A stretch of DNA of 64,000 bases from Pseudonocardia sp. C8 (lineage in GTDB: Bacteria; Actinomycetota; Actinomycetes; Mycobacteriales; Pseudonocardiaceae). Made by a program: the position numbers and the translations under genes. The stretch lies in assembly GCF_014267175.1 (NCBI RefSeq), contig NZ_JACMTR010000002.1, positions 1,438,001-1,502,000 of the forward strand, in the 5' to 3' direction. Position 1 is the stretch's first letter. Each line of letters opens with the position of its first letter. Below, piece after piece: positions 9,618-18,920 of this stretch. The notes under the pieces are model-generated. The model was given only the letters and a program-made list of their open reading frames with translations, did not search any database and was not told the origin of the DNA.

Positions 9618-10261
9618 CGGGACACACCCCACTGCGCGTCGAGCCGGCGCTGCAGCAGCGTCAGCGGTACCACCAGGATCACGAAGACCAGCGCGACCCA
9701 GAGCAGCCCGATCATGACGTTGTAGCCGCGCTCGGACAGGACGCTGTAGACGTTTCCGAGCTGGAACACCGCGAAACCGGAGGCGATCGTGGTGTTCTTC
9801 AGCAGCGCGATCTGGATGTTCGTCAGGGGCGGGACGACCGCCCGGACGGCCTGCGGCAGCACGATCTGGCCGAGGGTCTGGGCGAACGTGAAGCCGAGCG
9901 CGCGGGCGGCCTCGGACTGGCCGACCTGGACGGTGTTGATGCCCGACCGCACGACCTCGCACACGAACGCGGCGGTGTAGAGCGTCAGGCCGATGCAGGC
10001 GAGCGTGAAGAACGAGAACTCGACCAGCTCGAGCCGCGGGTAGGCGAAGGCGAAGAAGAACAGCACCAGGGTGAGCGGCGTGTTCCGCAGGACCGTCACG
10101 TACAGGGTGCCGAAGCCGCGCAGGACGGGCACCGGGCTGACCCGAAGGCCCGCGACGAGCGTGCCGAGGATCAGCGAGCCGATCGCGGAGATCACGAACA
10201 ACCCGATGGTGCCGACGAGTCCCTGCCAGTAGACGTCGAGGTTGTCCAGCAGGACGGTCAC
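9614..10261 (-). CDS. gluC: Glutamate ABC transporter permease GluC
   Basis: The 215-residue partner permease of GluD. It has four to five hydrophobic segments and an EAA loop (EAARALGFTFAQTLGQIVLP, about residues 130-150). The length fits polar amino acid permeases of the HisM/GlnP type. The GTG start follows GGAAGGAG. Between gluB and gluC lies a strong hairpin that may lower permease expression relative to the binding protein. Its stop overlaps gluD. Confidence 0.93.
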   Translation of the reverse strand: MTVLLDNLDVYWQGLVGTIGLFVISAIGSLILGTLVAGLRVSPVPVLRGFGTLYVTVLRNTPLTLVLFFFAFAYPRLELVEFSFFTLACIGLTLYTAAFVCEVVRSGINTVQVGQSEAARALGFTFAQTLGQIVLPQAVRAVVPPLTNIQIALLKNTTIASGFAVFQLGNVYSVLSERGYNVMIGLLWVALVFVILVVPLTLLQRRLDAQWGVSR

Positions 10262-10294
10262 CGCGCCGGTCTCCTTCCGAGGGTCGGGCGGCGG

Positions 10295-10329
10295 CCCGGT
10301 CGCCGGCGTGCGGGACGCCGGCGACCGGG
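10295..10329. promoter_or_regulatory. Intercistronic hairpin gluB-gluC
   Basis: Perfect 15-bp inverted repeat with arms CCCGGTCGCCGGCGT (10295-10309) and its complement (10315-10329) around a 5-nt loop, inside the gluB-gluC gap. It probably acts as a partial terminator or RNA-stabilising structure for the upstream binding-protein message. Confidence 0.7.
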
Positions 10330-10341
10330 GCCGCGCGAGGG

Positions 10342-11226
10342 TCAGTAGCGCTCGACCTGCGGCGGGTCGGCCGGGCTGCCGGACTTGCCCAGCGTGCCGT
10401 CGTAGATCCGCTTCCAGGTGCCGTCGTTGATGGCGGCCTCGAGGATGTCGTTCACCTTGTTCCGGAAGGCGGTGTCGCCGCGCGGGACGCCGATGCCGTA
10501 GGGCTCCTCGGAGAACGGCTCGCCGACGACCTTGAGCTGGTCGGGGTTCTGCGAGGCGTAGCCGAGCAGGATCGCGTCGTCGGTGGTGACGGCGTCGACC
10601 TGGCCGTTGATCAGCTGGTCGACGCACTGGGTGTAGGTCTGGAACTCGACGACGTTGCCGGTCAGCTTCTGGTCCCGGACCCGCTGGATCGGGGTCGACC
10701 CGGTCACCGAGCAGACCGTCTTGCCCTGCAGGGTCTGCGGGCCGGTGATCTGGTTCTCGTCCTTGCGGACCAGCAGGCTCTGGCCGGCGGTGTAGTACGG
10801 GCCGGCGAACCCGACGCGCTGCTTGCGCTTGTCGTTGATGGTGTAGGTGCCGACGTAGTAGTCGACCTCGCCGCGCTCGATCACGTCCTCGCGGGCGGCG
10901 GAGGGGACGACCTTCCAGTCGATCTGGTCCGGGGCGAAGCCGAGGCCGCCGGCGACCATCTTCGCGACGTCGATGTCGAAGCCGGAGAACTGGCCGGTCG
11001 TGGCGTCGCGGAAGCCGAGACCGGGCTGGTCGTCCTTGACGCCGATGATCACGCGGCCGCGCTGCTTCATCTTGTCGAAGGTCGGCGAGCCGGCCACCTG
11101 GACGTTCTGCGCGACGGTCGGCTCGTAGCCGGACCCCTCCGCGCCGGGCGCGCCCTCCTGGCCGCAACCGGCCAGCGCCAGCGCGGCGGCCAGGGCGGCC
11201 GCCACCAGCATGCGGGTTCTCTTCAT
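10342..11226 (-). CDS. gluB: Glutamate-binding lipoprotein GluB
   Basis: Extracytoplasmic solute-binding protein that hands glutamate to GluCD. The 294-residue product starts with a lipoprotein signal peptide (MKRTRMLVAAALAAALALAG then C at residue 21), so the mature protein is anchored by a lipidated cysteine. The family 3 binding fold is seen in GVKDDQPGLGFRD, FSGFDIDVAKMVAGGLG and the later VDAVTTDDAIL. The start is followed directly by the signal peptide. The neighbours on both sides are transporter subunits. Confidence 0.93.
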   Translation of the reverse strand: MKRTRMLVAAALAAALALAGCGQEGAPGAEGSGYEPTVAQNVQVAGSPTFDKMKQRGRVIIGVKDDQPGLGFRDATTGQFSGFDIDVAKMVAGGLGFAPDQIDWKVVPSAAREDVIERGEVDYYVGTYTINDKRKQRVGFAGPYYTAGQSLLVRKDENQITGPQTLQGKTVCSVTGSTPIQRVRDQKLTGNVVEFQTYTQCVDQLINGQVDAVTTDDAILLGYASQNPDQLKVVGEPFSEEPYGIGVPRGDTAFRNKVNDILEAAINDGTWKRIYDGTLGKSGSPADPPQVERY

Positions 11227-11272
11227 GCGTCGATCTCCACTCGTGGAAGGGGACGGGGTACCGGTCAGTGCC

Positions 11273-12031
11273 TCAATGGGAGAGGATCTTGCCGAGGAAG
11301 TCCTTGGCCCGGTCGCTGCGCGGGTTGGTGAAGAAGTCGTCCGGGGTGGAGTCCTCGACGATCTCGCCGTCGCTCATGAACACCACCCGGTGCGCGGCCT
11401 TGCGGGCGAAGCCCATCTCGTGGGTGATGACCAGCATCGTCATGCCTTCGCGGGCCAGCGCCGTCATCGTGTCGAGCACCTCGTTGACCATCTCCGGGTC
11501 CAGCGCGGAGGTCGGCTCGTCGAACAGCATGACCTTCGGCCGCATCGCCAGCGCGCGGGCGATCGCCGCGCGCTGCTGCTGGCCGCCGGAGAGCTGCGCC
11601 GGGTACTTGTCGCGCTGGTTGGCGATGCCGACCCGCTCCAGCAGCTGCATGGCCTCCTTCTCGGCCTCGGCCTTGCCGAGCCCGCGGACCTTCAGCGGGG
11701 CGAGCGTGACGTTCTCGAGGATCGTCTTGTGGGCGAAGAGGTTGAACGACTGGAACACCATGCCGACGTCCGCCCGGAGCGCGGCCAGCGCCTTGCCCTC
11801 GGCCGGCAGCGGCACGCCGTCGACCTCGATCGTGCCGGTGTCGATCGGCTCCAGGCGGTTGATCGTCCGGCAGAGTGTGGACTTGCCGGACCCGGAGGGG
11901 CCGAGCACGACCACGACCTCGCCGCGGGCGACCTCGAGGTCGATGTCGCGCAGGACGTGGAGGTCCCCGAAGTGCTTCTGCACCCCGCTCATCCGGATCA
12001 TGGGGGTGCGGGACTCCGACGTACTGCTCAT
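11273..12031 (-). CDS. gluA: Glutamate ABC transporter ATP-binding protein GluA
   Basis: ATPase that powers glutamate uptake, 252 residues. Walker A is LGPSGSGKST, the Q-loop VFQSFNLFAHKT, the signature LSGGQQQRAAIARAL, Walker B VMLFDEPTSALDPE, and the switch histidine is in VITHEMGFA. The ATG chosen has GGAGG 4 nt upstream; an in-frame start 54 nt upstream is possible. It is the first gene of the operon and reads away from the response regulator gene, with about 100 bp between starts. Confidence 0.94.
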   Translation of the reverse strand: MSSTSESRTPMIRMSGVQKHFGDLHVLRDIDLEVARGEVVVVLGPSGSGKSTLCRTINRLEPIDTGTIEVDGVPLPAEGKALAALRADVGMVFQSFNLFAHKTILENVTLAPLKVRGLGKAEAEKEAMQLLERVGIANQRDKYPAQLSGGQQQRAAIARALAMRPKVMLFDEPTSALDPEMVNEVLDTMTALAREGMTMLVITHEMGFARKAAHRVVFMSDGEIVEDSTPDDFFTNPRSDRAKDFLGKILSH

Positions 12032-12134
12032 GGTGCCTCCGGACATGGCGAGAGCCTGGACGGAACGGACATGTGAGTCCACCACCTTGAGGAAGCTTTA
12101 GGGTCTCGGCCACGTAACGGAAGGACGGGCACCG

Positions 12135-12818
12135 GTGCACATCCTGCTGATCGAGGACGACGACCGCGTCGCGGCCGCGCTGCGTCCCGCGTTGCACCGG
12201 CACGGCATCACCACGACCCGCCTCGACCACGGCCGCGGCGTCGTCGACCACCTCGACGGCGTCGACGTCGTCCTGCTGGACCTCGGGCTGCCGGACGCCG
12301 ACGGCCTCGACGTCTGCCGGGACATCCGGGCGGTCAGCGAGGTCCCGGTGCTCATCGTGACCGCGCGCGGCGAGGTCCACGACCGGATCGCGGGCCTGCA
12401 CACCGGGGCCGACGACTACCTGGTCAAGCCCTACGACATCGGGGAGCTGGTCGCCCGGGTGCACGCGGTGCAGCGCCGCCGCAAGGTCCGCGCCGACGGC
12501 ACGGCCACGCCGGCCGGGGCGGCGCCGGTGACCGTCGGGGACGTGCGCGTCGACCCGGAACGGCACGAGGTGACGGTGGCCGGCGAGGAGGTCGTCCTCA
12601 CCCGCAAGGAGTTCCAGGTGCTCGCGCTGCTCGCCCGGGCCGACGGTGCGGTCTGCACCCGCGCGCAGATCGTCGCCGAGGTGTGGGGGCGCGGCTGGGC
12701 CGGGGCGAACCGGACCCTGGACGTGCACGTCGCGACGTTGCGCACGAAGCTCGGCCGGCCCGAGCTGATCCGGACCGTCCGGGGCGTCGGCTACCGGTTC
12801 GCCGTTACCGAGGACTAG
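12135..12818 (+). CDS. OmpR-family response regulator
   Basis: DNA-binding output protein of a two-component system, 227 residues. The receiver domain has the acidic pair IEDDDR, the phospho-acceptor aspartate in VVLLDLGLPD (about residue 52), and the conserved Thr and Lys in VTAR and LVKPYD. The C-terminal winged helix (VVLTRKEFQVLALLARADG to TVRGVGYRF) is of the Trans_reg_C type. The GTG start follows GGAAGGA. The kinase gene begins 2 nt after the stop. The position between gluA and a TAXI binding protein suggests control of organic acid or amino acid uptake; this is an inference. Confidence 0.93.
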   Translation: MHILLIEDDDRVAAALRPALHRHGITTTRLDHGRGVVDHLDGVDVVLLDLGLPDADGLDVCRDIRAVSEVPVLIVTARGEVHDRIAGLHTGADDYLVKPYDIGELVARVHAVQRRRKVRADGTATPAGAAPVTVGDVRVDPERHEVTVAGEEVVLTRKEFQVLALLARADGAVCTRAQIVAEVWGRGWAGANRTLDVHVATLRTKLGRPELIRTVRGVGYRFAVTED

Positions 12819-12820
12819 CG

Positions 12821-14245
12821 GTGCGGAGCCGGTTGCTGCTGGTCTTCCTGGTGCTCGTCGGCCTGCTGGCCGCCGGGCTGGGGGTGCCGCTGGCCCTCAC
12901 CGACGCCCAGCGCAGCCAGGAGGAGGTCTTCACCGACCGGCTCACCGACACCATCTCGTTCGCGTCCGCCGCCCAGCGCCCGCTGATCGAGTCACCGGAC
13001 GGCCGGGCCGCGTCGACCGCGTTCACCGCCGAGATCACCCGCTACGACGAGGTCTACGACGTGGCGGTCGCGGTCTTCGACCGCTCGGGGGCGCTGGTGG
13101 TCGCCTCCCGGCCGCCGGAACGCCTGCCCGAGCTCGCCGGGGAGCCCGCCGACCGGCTGCGGGTGGCGCTCGCGGGGCGCCGGTCGGAGACCTACCCGCT
13201 GCTGATGCCGTGGGACGAGCAGCCGATCGCGATCGCCGAGCCGGTGCTGGTCGACGGCGAGGTGGTCGGGGCCGTCATGACGGTCTCGCCGACCGAGGCC
13301 CTGCGCGCCGCGGAGCTGCGGACCTGGTCGGTCATCGCCGGCGCGGCGCTGCTGGCGCTGCTCGCCGGGACGCTGGTGGCGTTGCCGCTGACGGTGTGGA
13401 TCCTGCGCCCGGTCCGCCGGCTCGACGAGGCAATGGGGCGGGTCGGCACCGCCGTCGTCGCGGGCGGGTCGCCCGGCCCGCCGATCCGCCGGAGCGGTCC
13501 GCCCGAGCTGCGGCTGCTCGCCGGGTCGTTCGACCGGATGACCGAGACGGTGCGCGAGGCCCTCGCCGCGCAGCGCGCCTTCGTCGCGGACGCCTCCCAC
13601 CAGCTCCGCAACCCGCTCACCGCGTTGCGCCTGCGCCTGTCGAACCTGGACGGGCACGTGGAGCGGGACGCCGCCGAGGAGCACGTCGCGGCGATGGAGG
13701 AGGCCGAGCGGCTGTCCCGGGTGCTGGACGGCCTGCTCGCCCTGGCCCGCGCGGAGAAGGCCGCGGAGTCGTCGGCCGGGGACGCGGTCACCGGGCTCGA
13801 CGCCGTCGTCGACGACCGGCTGGAGAACTGGCGGCCGCTGGCCGAGCACACCGGCGTCGAGCTGCGCCGCAGCGGCCCGCGGGGGCTGCGGGCCCGGATC
13901 ACCCCGGCCGGGCTGGAGACCGTGCTCGACGCGGTGCTCGACAACGCGCTGAAGTACACGCCCCCGGGCAGGCGGGTCCGGGTCGCCACGCTGCGGATCG
14001 CCGGCCGGGTGGGGGTCAGCGTCGTCGACGGCGGCCCCGGGATGCCCGCGGAGGACCGGGCCCGGGCCACCGACCGGTTCTGGCGGGCGCCGGGGCAGTC
14101 CAACGTGGAGGGCAGCGGGCTGGGGCTGGCGATCGCCGCGCGCACCGCGGCGGCCGCCGGAGGGATCCTGGCGCTCGACCCGGCGCCGCGCCAGTACGGC
14201 GGCCTGCGCGTCACCCTGTGGCTCGACCCGGCGCCCGATCAGTAG
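12821..14245 (+). CDS. Sensor histidine kinase
   Basis: Membrane kinase partner of the preceding regulator, 474 residues. It has an N-terminal TM helix (LLLVFLVLVGLLAAGLGVPL), an extracytoplasmic sensor region of about 130 residues, a second TM helix (IAGAALLALLAGTLVALP, about residue 175), HAMP-like sequence, the H-box FVADASHQLRNPLTALR with phosphorylated histidine near residue 262, the N-box VLDNALKYTPPG, and G-boxes GGPGMP and GSGLGLAIAAR. The start is a GTG 2 nt after the regulator stop. Its 3' end overlaps the convergent TAXI gene by 7 nt. Confidence 0.93.
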   Translation: MRSRLLLVFLVLVGLLAAGLGVPLALTDAQRSQEEVFTDRLTDTISFASAAQRPLIESPDGRAASTAFTAEITRYDEVYDVAVAVFDRSGALVVASRPPERLPELAGEPADRLRVALAGRRSETYPLLMPWDEQPIAIAEPVLVDGEVVGAVMTVSPTEALRAAELRTWSVIAGAALLALLAGTLVALPLTVWILRPVRRLDEAMGRVGTAVVAGGSPGPPIRRSGPPELRLLAGSFDRMTETVREALAAQRAFVADASHQLRNPLTALRLRLSNLDGHVERDAAEEHVAAMEEAERLSRVLDGLLALARAEKAAESSAGDAVTGLDAVVDDRLENWRPLAEHTGVELRRSGPRGLRARITPAGLETVLDAVLDNALKYTPPGRRVRVATLRIAGRVGVSVVDGGPGMPAEDRARATDRFWRAPGQSNVEGSGLGLAIAARTAAAAGGILALDPAPRQYGGLRVTLWLDPAPDQ

Positions 14246-15210
14246 CCCTTCGTCGAGCGGTAGAACTCGATCGCGCCCGGGTGCAGCGGGACCGGCTGGG
14301 TCCCGATCGCCGAGCGCGAGTCGATCGTCACCGCGGCCGGGCTGGTCCGGGCCAGCCGGGGCTGCTCGTCGAACGCGGCGTCGATCAGGGCGTGCGCGGT
14401 GGCGTCGTCCATCCCGGCGGTCACCAGCAGCACGTTGCGAACCGACAGGCAGGACACCGGGCCGGGCAGGCCGTAGGTGTTCGCCGGGACGGTGCCCACC
14501 GAGTAGACGGGGAACCGTTCCCGCATCCGGTCCAGCACGGCACCGAGGTCCAGCAGCCGGATGGGCAGCTCGGCCGCCAGCGCGCGGATGCCGTCGGTCG
14601 GGACCCCGCCGGACCAGAAGAACGCGTCGATCCGGTTCGCGCGCAGGCCCGAGATGGCGTCGCCGAGGCCGAGCTCGGCGCGCTCCCCGAGCCCGTCCGC
14701 CCCGAACCCGGCCACCTCCAGCAGCCGCAGCGCGATCGGCTGGTAGCCGCTGCCCGCCGGGCCGATCGACACCCGGGCCCCGCGCAGGTCGTCGAGGGTG
14801 CGGAACCGCGAGTCGCGGCGGACGACGAGGTGGGTGACGTCGTCGTAGAGCCGGGCCAGCGCGAGCGGCGCCCCGGGCCCGGTGACGCCGGTGGCGATGT
14901 CCGCGGCCACGTCCACCTGGCTGATCGCCACGGTCGCACCGCCCGAGGTCAGCAGCTGCATGTTCTGCGTGCTGCCGGCCGTCGTCAGGACCTCCGGGTG
15001 GGCCGGAAGCCGCAGCCGTTCCTGCCAGATCTCGGCGAGGGCCTTGGCGAGCGCGATGTACACGCCGGGCCGTACCCCGCCGGCGATCACCAGCCGGGGC
15101 GGCGGTGCCGACCCGGTGCAGCCGGTGGCCCCGAACGCGGCGCCGGCGAGACCGGCGCGCAGCAGCGCGCGCCGGGACACCGTCGCCGGTGCGTGTGTGG
15201 GGCCGGTCAC
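14239..15210 (-). CDS. TAXI-family solute-binding lipoprotein
   Basis: Extracytoplasmic binding protein of the TRAP-transporter TAXI family, 323 residues. The N-terminus [20 protein letters not shown] combines a twin-arginine-like pair with a lipobox cysteine, suggesting an exported lipoprotein. Family-like segments are [25 protein letters not shown] and [17 protein letters not shown]. No DctQ/DctM membrane partners lie nearby. Convergent overlap with the sensor kinase suggests it could feed ligand information to the kinase. The GTG start follows GCGAGGA. Confidence 0.87.
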   Translation of the reverse strand: MTGPTHAPATVSRRALLRAGLAGAAFGATGCTGSAPPPRLVIAGGVRPGVYIALAKALAEIWQERLRLPAHPEVLTTAGSTQNMQLLTSGGATVAISQVDVAADIATGVTGPGAPLALARLYDDVTHLVVRRDSRFRTLDDLRGARVSIGPAGSGYQPIALRLLEVAGFGADGLGERAELGLGDAISGLRANRIDAFFWSGGVPTDGIRALAAELPIRLLDLGAVLDRMRERFPVYSVGTVPANTYGLPGPVSCLSVRNVLLVTAGMDDATAHALIDAAFDEQPRLARTSPAAVTIDSRSAIGTQPVPLHPGAIEFYRSTKGY

Positions 15211-15337
15211 CGCGCCATCCTCGCCGATCCCGGACCGGCGGTCACGGCGCGCCCACCCCCGCGCGCCGCCCCGCTGCCGCGGGACGCCCCGGATGCGGCC
15301 CCGCCCCACCGGTGCGGCACGGGTCGGGACCGGCGCC

Positions 15338-15349
15338 TACCCTCGGAGT
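15338..15349 (+). promoter_or_regulatory. Leaderless-type -10 element for miaB
   Basis: TACCCT at 15338-15343 followed by 6 nt and the GTG start. No other -10 is evident. GGAG at 15345-15348 is only 1 nt from the start, too close for a ribosome site. Confidence 0.5.
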
Positions 15350-16834
15350 GTGAGCCGCAGCTACACCGTGCGCACCTACGGGTGCCAGATGAACGTGCAC
15401 GACACGGAGCGGATGGCCGGTCTGCTCGAGGAAGCGGGTTACGCCCGGGCCGAGGACCCGGACACCGCCGACGTCGTCGTGTTCAACACCTGCGCGGTGC
15501 GCGAGAACGCGGACAACAAGCTCTACGGCAACCTCGGCCACCTCCGGCCGCGCAAGCAGGCCAACCCGGACATGCAGATCGCCGTCGGCGGCTGCCTCGC
15601 GCAGAAGGACCGGGACACGATCACCCGCAAGGCGCCGTGGGTCGACGTCGTGTTCGGCACCCACAACGTGCACGCGCTGCCGACGCTGCTGGAGCGCGCC
15701 CGGCACAACGAGACCGCCCAGGTCGAGATCGCCGAGGCGCTCGAGGTGTTCCCCTCGACGCTGCCGGCCCGCCGCGAGTCGGCCTACGCCGGCTGGGTGT
15801 CGATCTCGGTGGGGTGCAACAACACGTGCACGTTCTGCATCGTGCCCTCGCTGCGCGGCAAGGAGCGCGACCGGCGGCCCGGTGACGTGCTCGCCGAGGT
15901 GGAGGCGCTCGCCGCGGACGGCGTGCTCGAGGTGACCCTGCTCGGGCAGAACGTCAACGCCTACGGCTCCGATTTCGGCGACCGGGAGGCGTTCTCGAAG
16001 CTGCTGCGGGCCTGCGGGGACGTGCCGGGCCTGGAACGGGTGCGGTTCACCTCGCCGCACCCGCGGGACTTCACCTCCGACGTGATCGCCGCGATGGCCG
16101 GGACGCCGAACGTCTGCCCGCAGCTGCACATGCCGCTGCAGTCCGGCTCGGACGACGTGCTGCGCCGGATGCGCCGCTCCTACCGGTCGTCGCGCTTCCT
16201 GCGGATCCTCGCCGACGTGCGTGCGGCCATCCCGCACGCGGCCATCTCGACCGACATCATCGTCGGTTTCCCCGGGGAGACCGAGGAGGACTTCCAGGCC
16301 ACACTGGACGTGGTCGCCGAGTCCCGGTTCGCGCAGGCGTTCACCTTCCAGTACTCGCCGCGCCCCGGAACCCCGGCCGCCGAGATGGACGGCCAGCTGC
16401 CCAAGCAGGTCGTCCAGGAGCGCTACGAGCGGCTGGTCGCGCTGCAGGAGGAGATCTCCTGGGCGGAGAACCGCAAGCAGGAGGGCACCGAGGTCGAGCT
16501 GCTGGTGTCGACCGGTGAGGGACGCAAGGACGACGCCACCCGGCGGCTCACCGGCCGCGCCCGGGACGGCCGCCTGGTGCACTTCGCCCCGGGCGGCACC
16601 GGCGGGATCCGGCCGGGCGATCTGGTGACCGTCCGGATCGACTACGGCGCGCCGCACCACCTCGTCGCCGACGGCGGGGTGCTCACCCACCGCCGCACCC
16701 GGGCCGGGGACGCGGCCGAGGCGGGCGACCGGCCCACCGGCGCCCCCACGACGCTCGGGCTGCCCGCGTTCGGCAAGCCGGCCGCCGCGCCGGAGCCGGT
16801 CTCGCCGTGCGCCGTCCCGGGAGGTGCCCGGTGA
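15350..16834 (+). CDS. miaB: tRNA-2-methylthio-N6-dimethylallyladenosine synthase MiaB
   Basis: Radical-SAM methylthiotransferase that adds the 2-methylthio group to i6A37 of tRNAs reading UNN codons. The 494-residue protein starts with the MTTase domain ([21 protein letters not shown]: three cluster cysteines). The radical-SAM motif CNNTCTFC is at about residue 160. A C-terminal TRAM domain (about residues 375-445) is followed by a proline- and alanine-rich tail. It acts on the product of MiaA, encoded 4 kb downstream. The stop overlaps the next gene by 4 nt. Confidence 0.96.
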   Translation: MSRSYTVRTYGCQMNVHDTERMAGLLEEAGYARAEDPDTADVVVFNTCAVRENADNKLYGNLGHLRPRKQANPDMQIAVGGCLAQKDRDTITRKAPWVDVVFGTHNVHALPTLLERARHNETAQVEIAEALEVFPSTLPARRESAYAGWVSISVGCNNTCTFCIVPSLRGKERDRRPGDVLAEVEALAADGVLEVTLLGQNVNAYGSDFGDREAFSKLLRACGDVPGLERVRFTSPHPRDFTSDVIAAMAGTPNVCPQLHMPLQSGSDDVLRRMRRSYRSSRFLRILADVRAAIPHAAISTDIIVGFPGETEEDFQATLDVVAESRFAQAFTFQYSPRPGTPAAEMDGQLPKQVVQERYERLVALQEEISWAENRKQEGTEVELLVSTGEGRKDDATRRLTGRARDGRLVHFAPGGTGGIRPGDLVTVRIDYGAPHHLVADGGVLTHRRTRAGDAAEAGDRPTGAPTTLGLPAFGKPAAAPEPVSPCAVPGGAR

Positions 16835-17268
16835 CCGGCTCGAAGGGTGCCGGTGTCGACGGCACCGGCCGGACCGCGGTGCGGCGGATCGACCCGGGCC
16901 CGCGGGCCATGCTGATCGCCGTCTGCGTCCTCGCCGCGGTGAGCTCGCTGCTGCTGCCCTGGGTGGCCGGGATGGCCGGCTGGGAGGTCCTGTCCGGTGC
17001 CGACGCCGGGCCGCTGCCCACCCTGTTCTCGATCACCCTCACGACGTTCGCCATCGCCTGCTCGGTGACCGCGCTGGTCACCCGGCTGTGGGTGCTGGCC
17101 TGGCTGTCCGCGTACGGCTGCGGGTTCTCCTCGGTGAACGGCGTGTGGGCGATCTGGTCCCAGCAGACCGGTGCCGGCGGCGGGCCCGGCTTCGGGCTGG
17201 TGCTGGGCGTGCTGGCCGTGGTGCTGCTGACGTTCGTCTGGGCGGGGGCGGCGCTGAAGCGCTCGTGA
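16831..17268 (+). CDS. Conserved membrane protein downstream of miaB
   Basis: A 145-residue protein with about four hydrophobic helices: [52 protein letters not shown] and [19 protein letters not shown]. The GTG start overlaps the miaB stop (GTGA), so it is translationally coupled. A membrane protein at this place is conserved next to miaB in mycobacteria (Rv2732c, as I recall), but its function is unknown. The stop codon lies inside the terminator hairpin. Confidence 0.82.
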   Translation: MTGSKGAGVDGTGRTAVRRIDPGPRAMLIAVCVLAAVSSLLLPWVAGMAGWEVLSGADAGPLPTLFSITLTTFAIACSVTALVTRLWVLAWLSAYGCGFSSVNGVWAIWSQQTGAGGGPGFGLVLGVLAVVLLTFVWAGAALKRS

Positions 17269-17308
17269 GTGGTTGTCGCGGTCAGGGCCGCGACAACCAC
17301 TCACGAGC
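17261..17308. terminator. Perfect 21-bp hairpin, bidirectional terminator
   Basis: Arms 17261-17281 and 17288-17308 are exact reverse complements around a 6-nt loop. The stem covers the stop codons of both convergent genes (membrane protein and DUF349 protein). No U-tract is needed for a stem this stable in high-GC actinomycetes. Confidence 0.85.
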
Positions 17309-18692
17309 GCGTAGCGCCTTCGGCCGCCTCCAGCCACTCGCGCCACTGGGCGGCCTGCGCGCGGGCCTGCTCGGCCCGCTTCCGGTCCCCGGACGACTCG
17401 GCCTTCTCGGCCTGCGCCTCGAACTGCTCGACCCGGGCCCGGAACTGCTCGACGCGCGCCTGGGCCTCCGGGTCGCTGCGGCGCCACTGGGCGTCGGCGG
17501 CCTCGGCGACCCGCTCCTCGATCCCGCGCAGCCGCCCCTCGAGGGTGCGGATCTCCTCGCGGGGCACCTTGCCGATCTCCTCCCACCGCTCCTGGATGTC
17601 GCGCAGGGCGGCGCGGGCGGCGTCCGGATCCGAGAGGTCGATCCTCTCGGCCTCCGCCAGCAGCTGCTTCTTGGCCTCGGCGTTCGCGGCGAACTCGGCG
17701 TCCCGGGCGGCGAAGTGCTCGTTGCGGCGGGCGAAGAACCGGTCCTGGGCACCGCGGAAGCGCGCCCACAGCGCGTCGTCGGCCTCGCGGTGCGCGCGCC
17801 CGGCGGCCTTCCACTCGGCCATCAGGTCGCGGTAGGCGGCCGCCGTCGACGACCACTCCTCGGAGTCGGCGAGGGCCTCGGCCTGCGCGGCCAGCTCCTC
17901 CTTGCGGGCCTTCGCGGCGATCCGCTGCCGGTCCAGGTCGGCGAAGTGCGAGCCGCGCCGCCGGTTGAACGCCTCCCGGGCCTTCGAGTACCGCTTCCAC
18001 AGCTGCTCGTCGGTCCGGCGGTCGACGCCCTTGATCGTCCGCCACTCGTCGAGGATCGCCTTGAACCGGTCCCCGGCCTGCTTCCACTGGGTGGAGTCCG
18101 CCGCCAGCTTCTCCGCCTCGACGGCGAGGGCCTCCTTGCGGGCGAGGGCGTCCGAGCGGGCCCGGTCCCGTTCCGCGCGGGCCGCGGCGACGCCCTGCTC
18201 GGCCAGCTCGACGAGCTCGTCCAGCCGGGCCCGCAGGCCCGCGACGTCCCCGACGACGTGAGCCTCGTCGAGCCCGTCGCGCAACGCCTGCAGCGCGGTC
18301 AGCGACGCCTTCGGGTCCCCGCCGCCGGCGATCCGGGCGGCCAGCACCTCGGTCTCGGTGACCAGCGCGTCGAACCGCTTCGCGAAGTGCTCCAGTCCCT
18401 CGGCGGGCGGTCCGGCCTGGTAGGAGCCGACGACCCGGTCGCCGTCCGGGGTGATCAGGTGGATGGTGCCGTCGGCGTCGGCCCGGCCCCAGCGGCCCGG
18501 ATCGGCGGACGCCGAGGGGACCGGTGAGGGATGCGCTGCCGGCGGTGCGGGGACCGCGGGTTTCGGCCCGGGCCGGGCGCCGGGCGGTCCCGGCCGTGGC
18601 CCGCCGGGGGGCGGGCCCGGCTTCGGGGCCGCCCCGGCGGGCGGCGGCGGTCCGGGGCGTGCTCCGGAGCGGGCGGCGTTGGTCTCGGGCAC
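17301..18692 (-). CDS. DUF349 domain protein, coiled-coil
   Basis: A 463-residue cytoplasmic protein. After a 100-residue Pro/Gly/Ala-rich disordered head comes [19 protein letters not shown], then repeated helical DUF349 modules with the pattern W..A....R..DD.LW.RF..A...F (for example [20 protein letters not shown]). The rest is charged coiled-coil. The molecular function is not established; DUF349 proteins are widespread in actinobacteria, and this one sits by miaB as in mycobacteria (Rv2731, as I recall). The GTG start follows GAGGAGGA. It converges with the membrane protein gene. Confidence 0.85.
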   Translation of the reverse strand: MPETNAARSGARPGPPPPAGAAPKPGPPPGGPRPGPPGARPGPKPAVPAPPAAHPSPVPSASADPGRWGRADADGTIHLITPDGDRVVGSYQAGPPAEGLEHFAKRFDALVTETEVLAARIAGGGDPKASLTALQALRDGLDEAHVVGDVAGLRARLDELVELAEQGVAAARAERDRARSDALARKEALAVEAEKLAADSTQWKQAGDRFKAILDEWRTIKGVDRRTDEQLWKRYSKAREAFNRRRGSHFADLDRQRIAAKARKEELAAQAEALADSEEWSSTAAAYRDLMAEWKAAGRAHREADDALWARFRGAQDRFFARRNEHFAARDAEFAANAEAKKQLLAEAERIDLSDPDAARAALRDIQERWEEIGKVPREEIRTLEGRLRGIEERVAEAADAQWRRSDPEAQARVEQFRARVEQFEAQAEKAESSGDRKRAEQARAQAAQWREWLEAAEGATRS

Positions 18693-18906
18693 CGGCGTGT
18701 CCTCCTCGTTCGGCCCGCCGGTCACGGCGGGCGCCCCGTCCGGAGATCCGTACGGGGCCGTGCGCGCACCGAGCCTCCTCGCCGCGGCGAGGGGTCGGAA
18801 ACGCGATTCAAGCAGGTGGACCACCCCCGGGGGAACCGTCCCGGCCCGCCACCTGCGAGAGCGGGGTCGCGGGACGGCCGTCCGGGCGGGGCGCCGGACC
18901 GCTGGC

Positions 18907-18920
18907 TACGCTGGGACGCC
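18907..18920 (+). promoter_or_regulatory. Leaderless-type -10 element
   Basis: TACGCT at 18907-18912, then 8 nt, then the GTG of the next gene. No ribosome site precedes the start. Confidence 0.5.
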
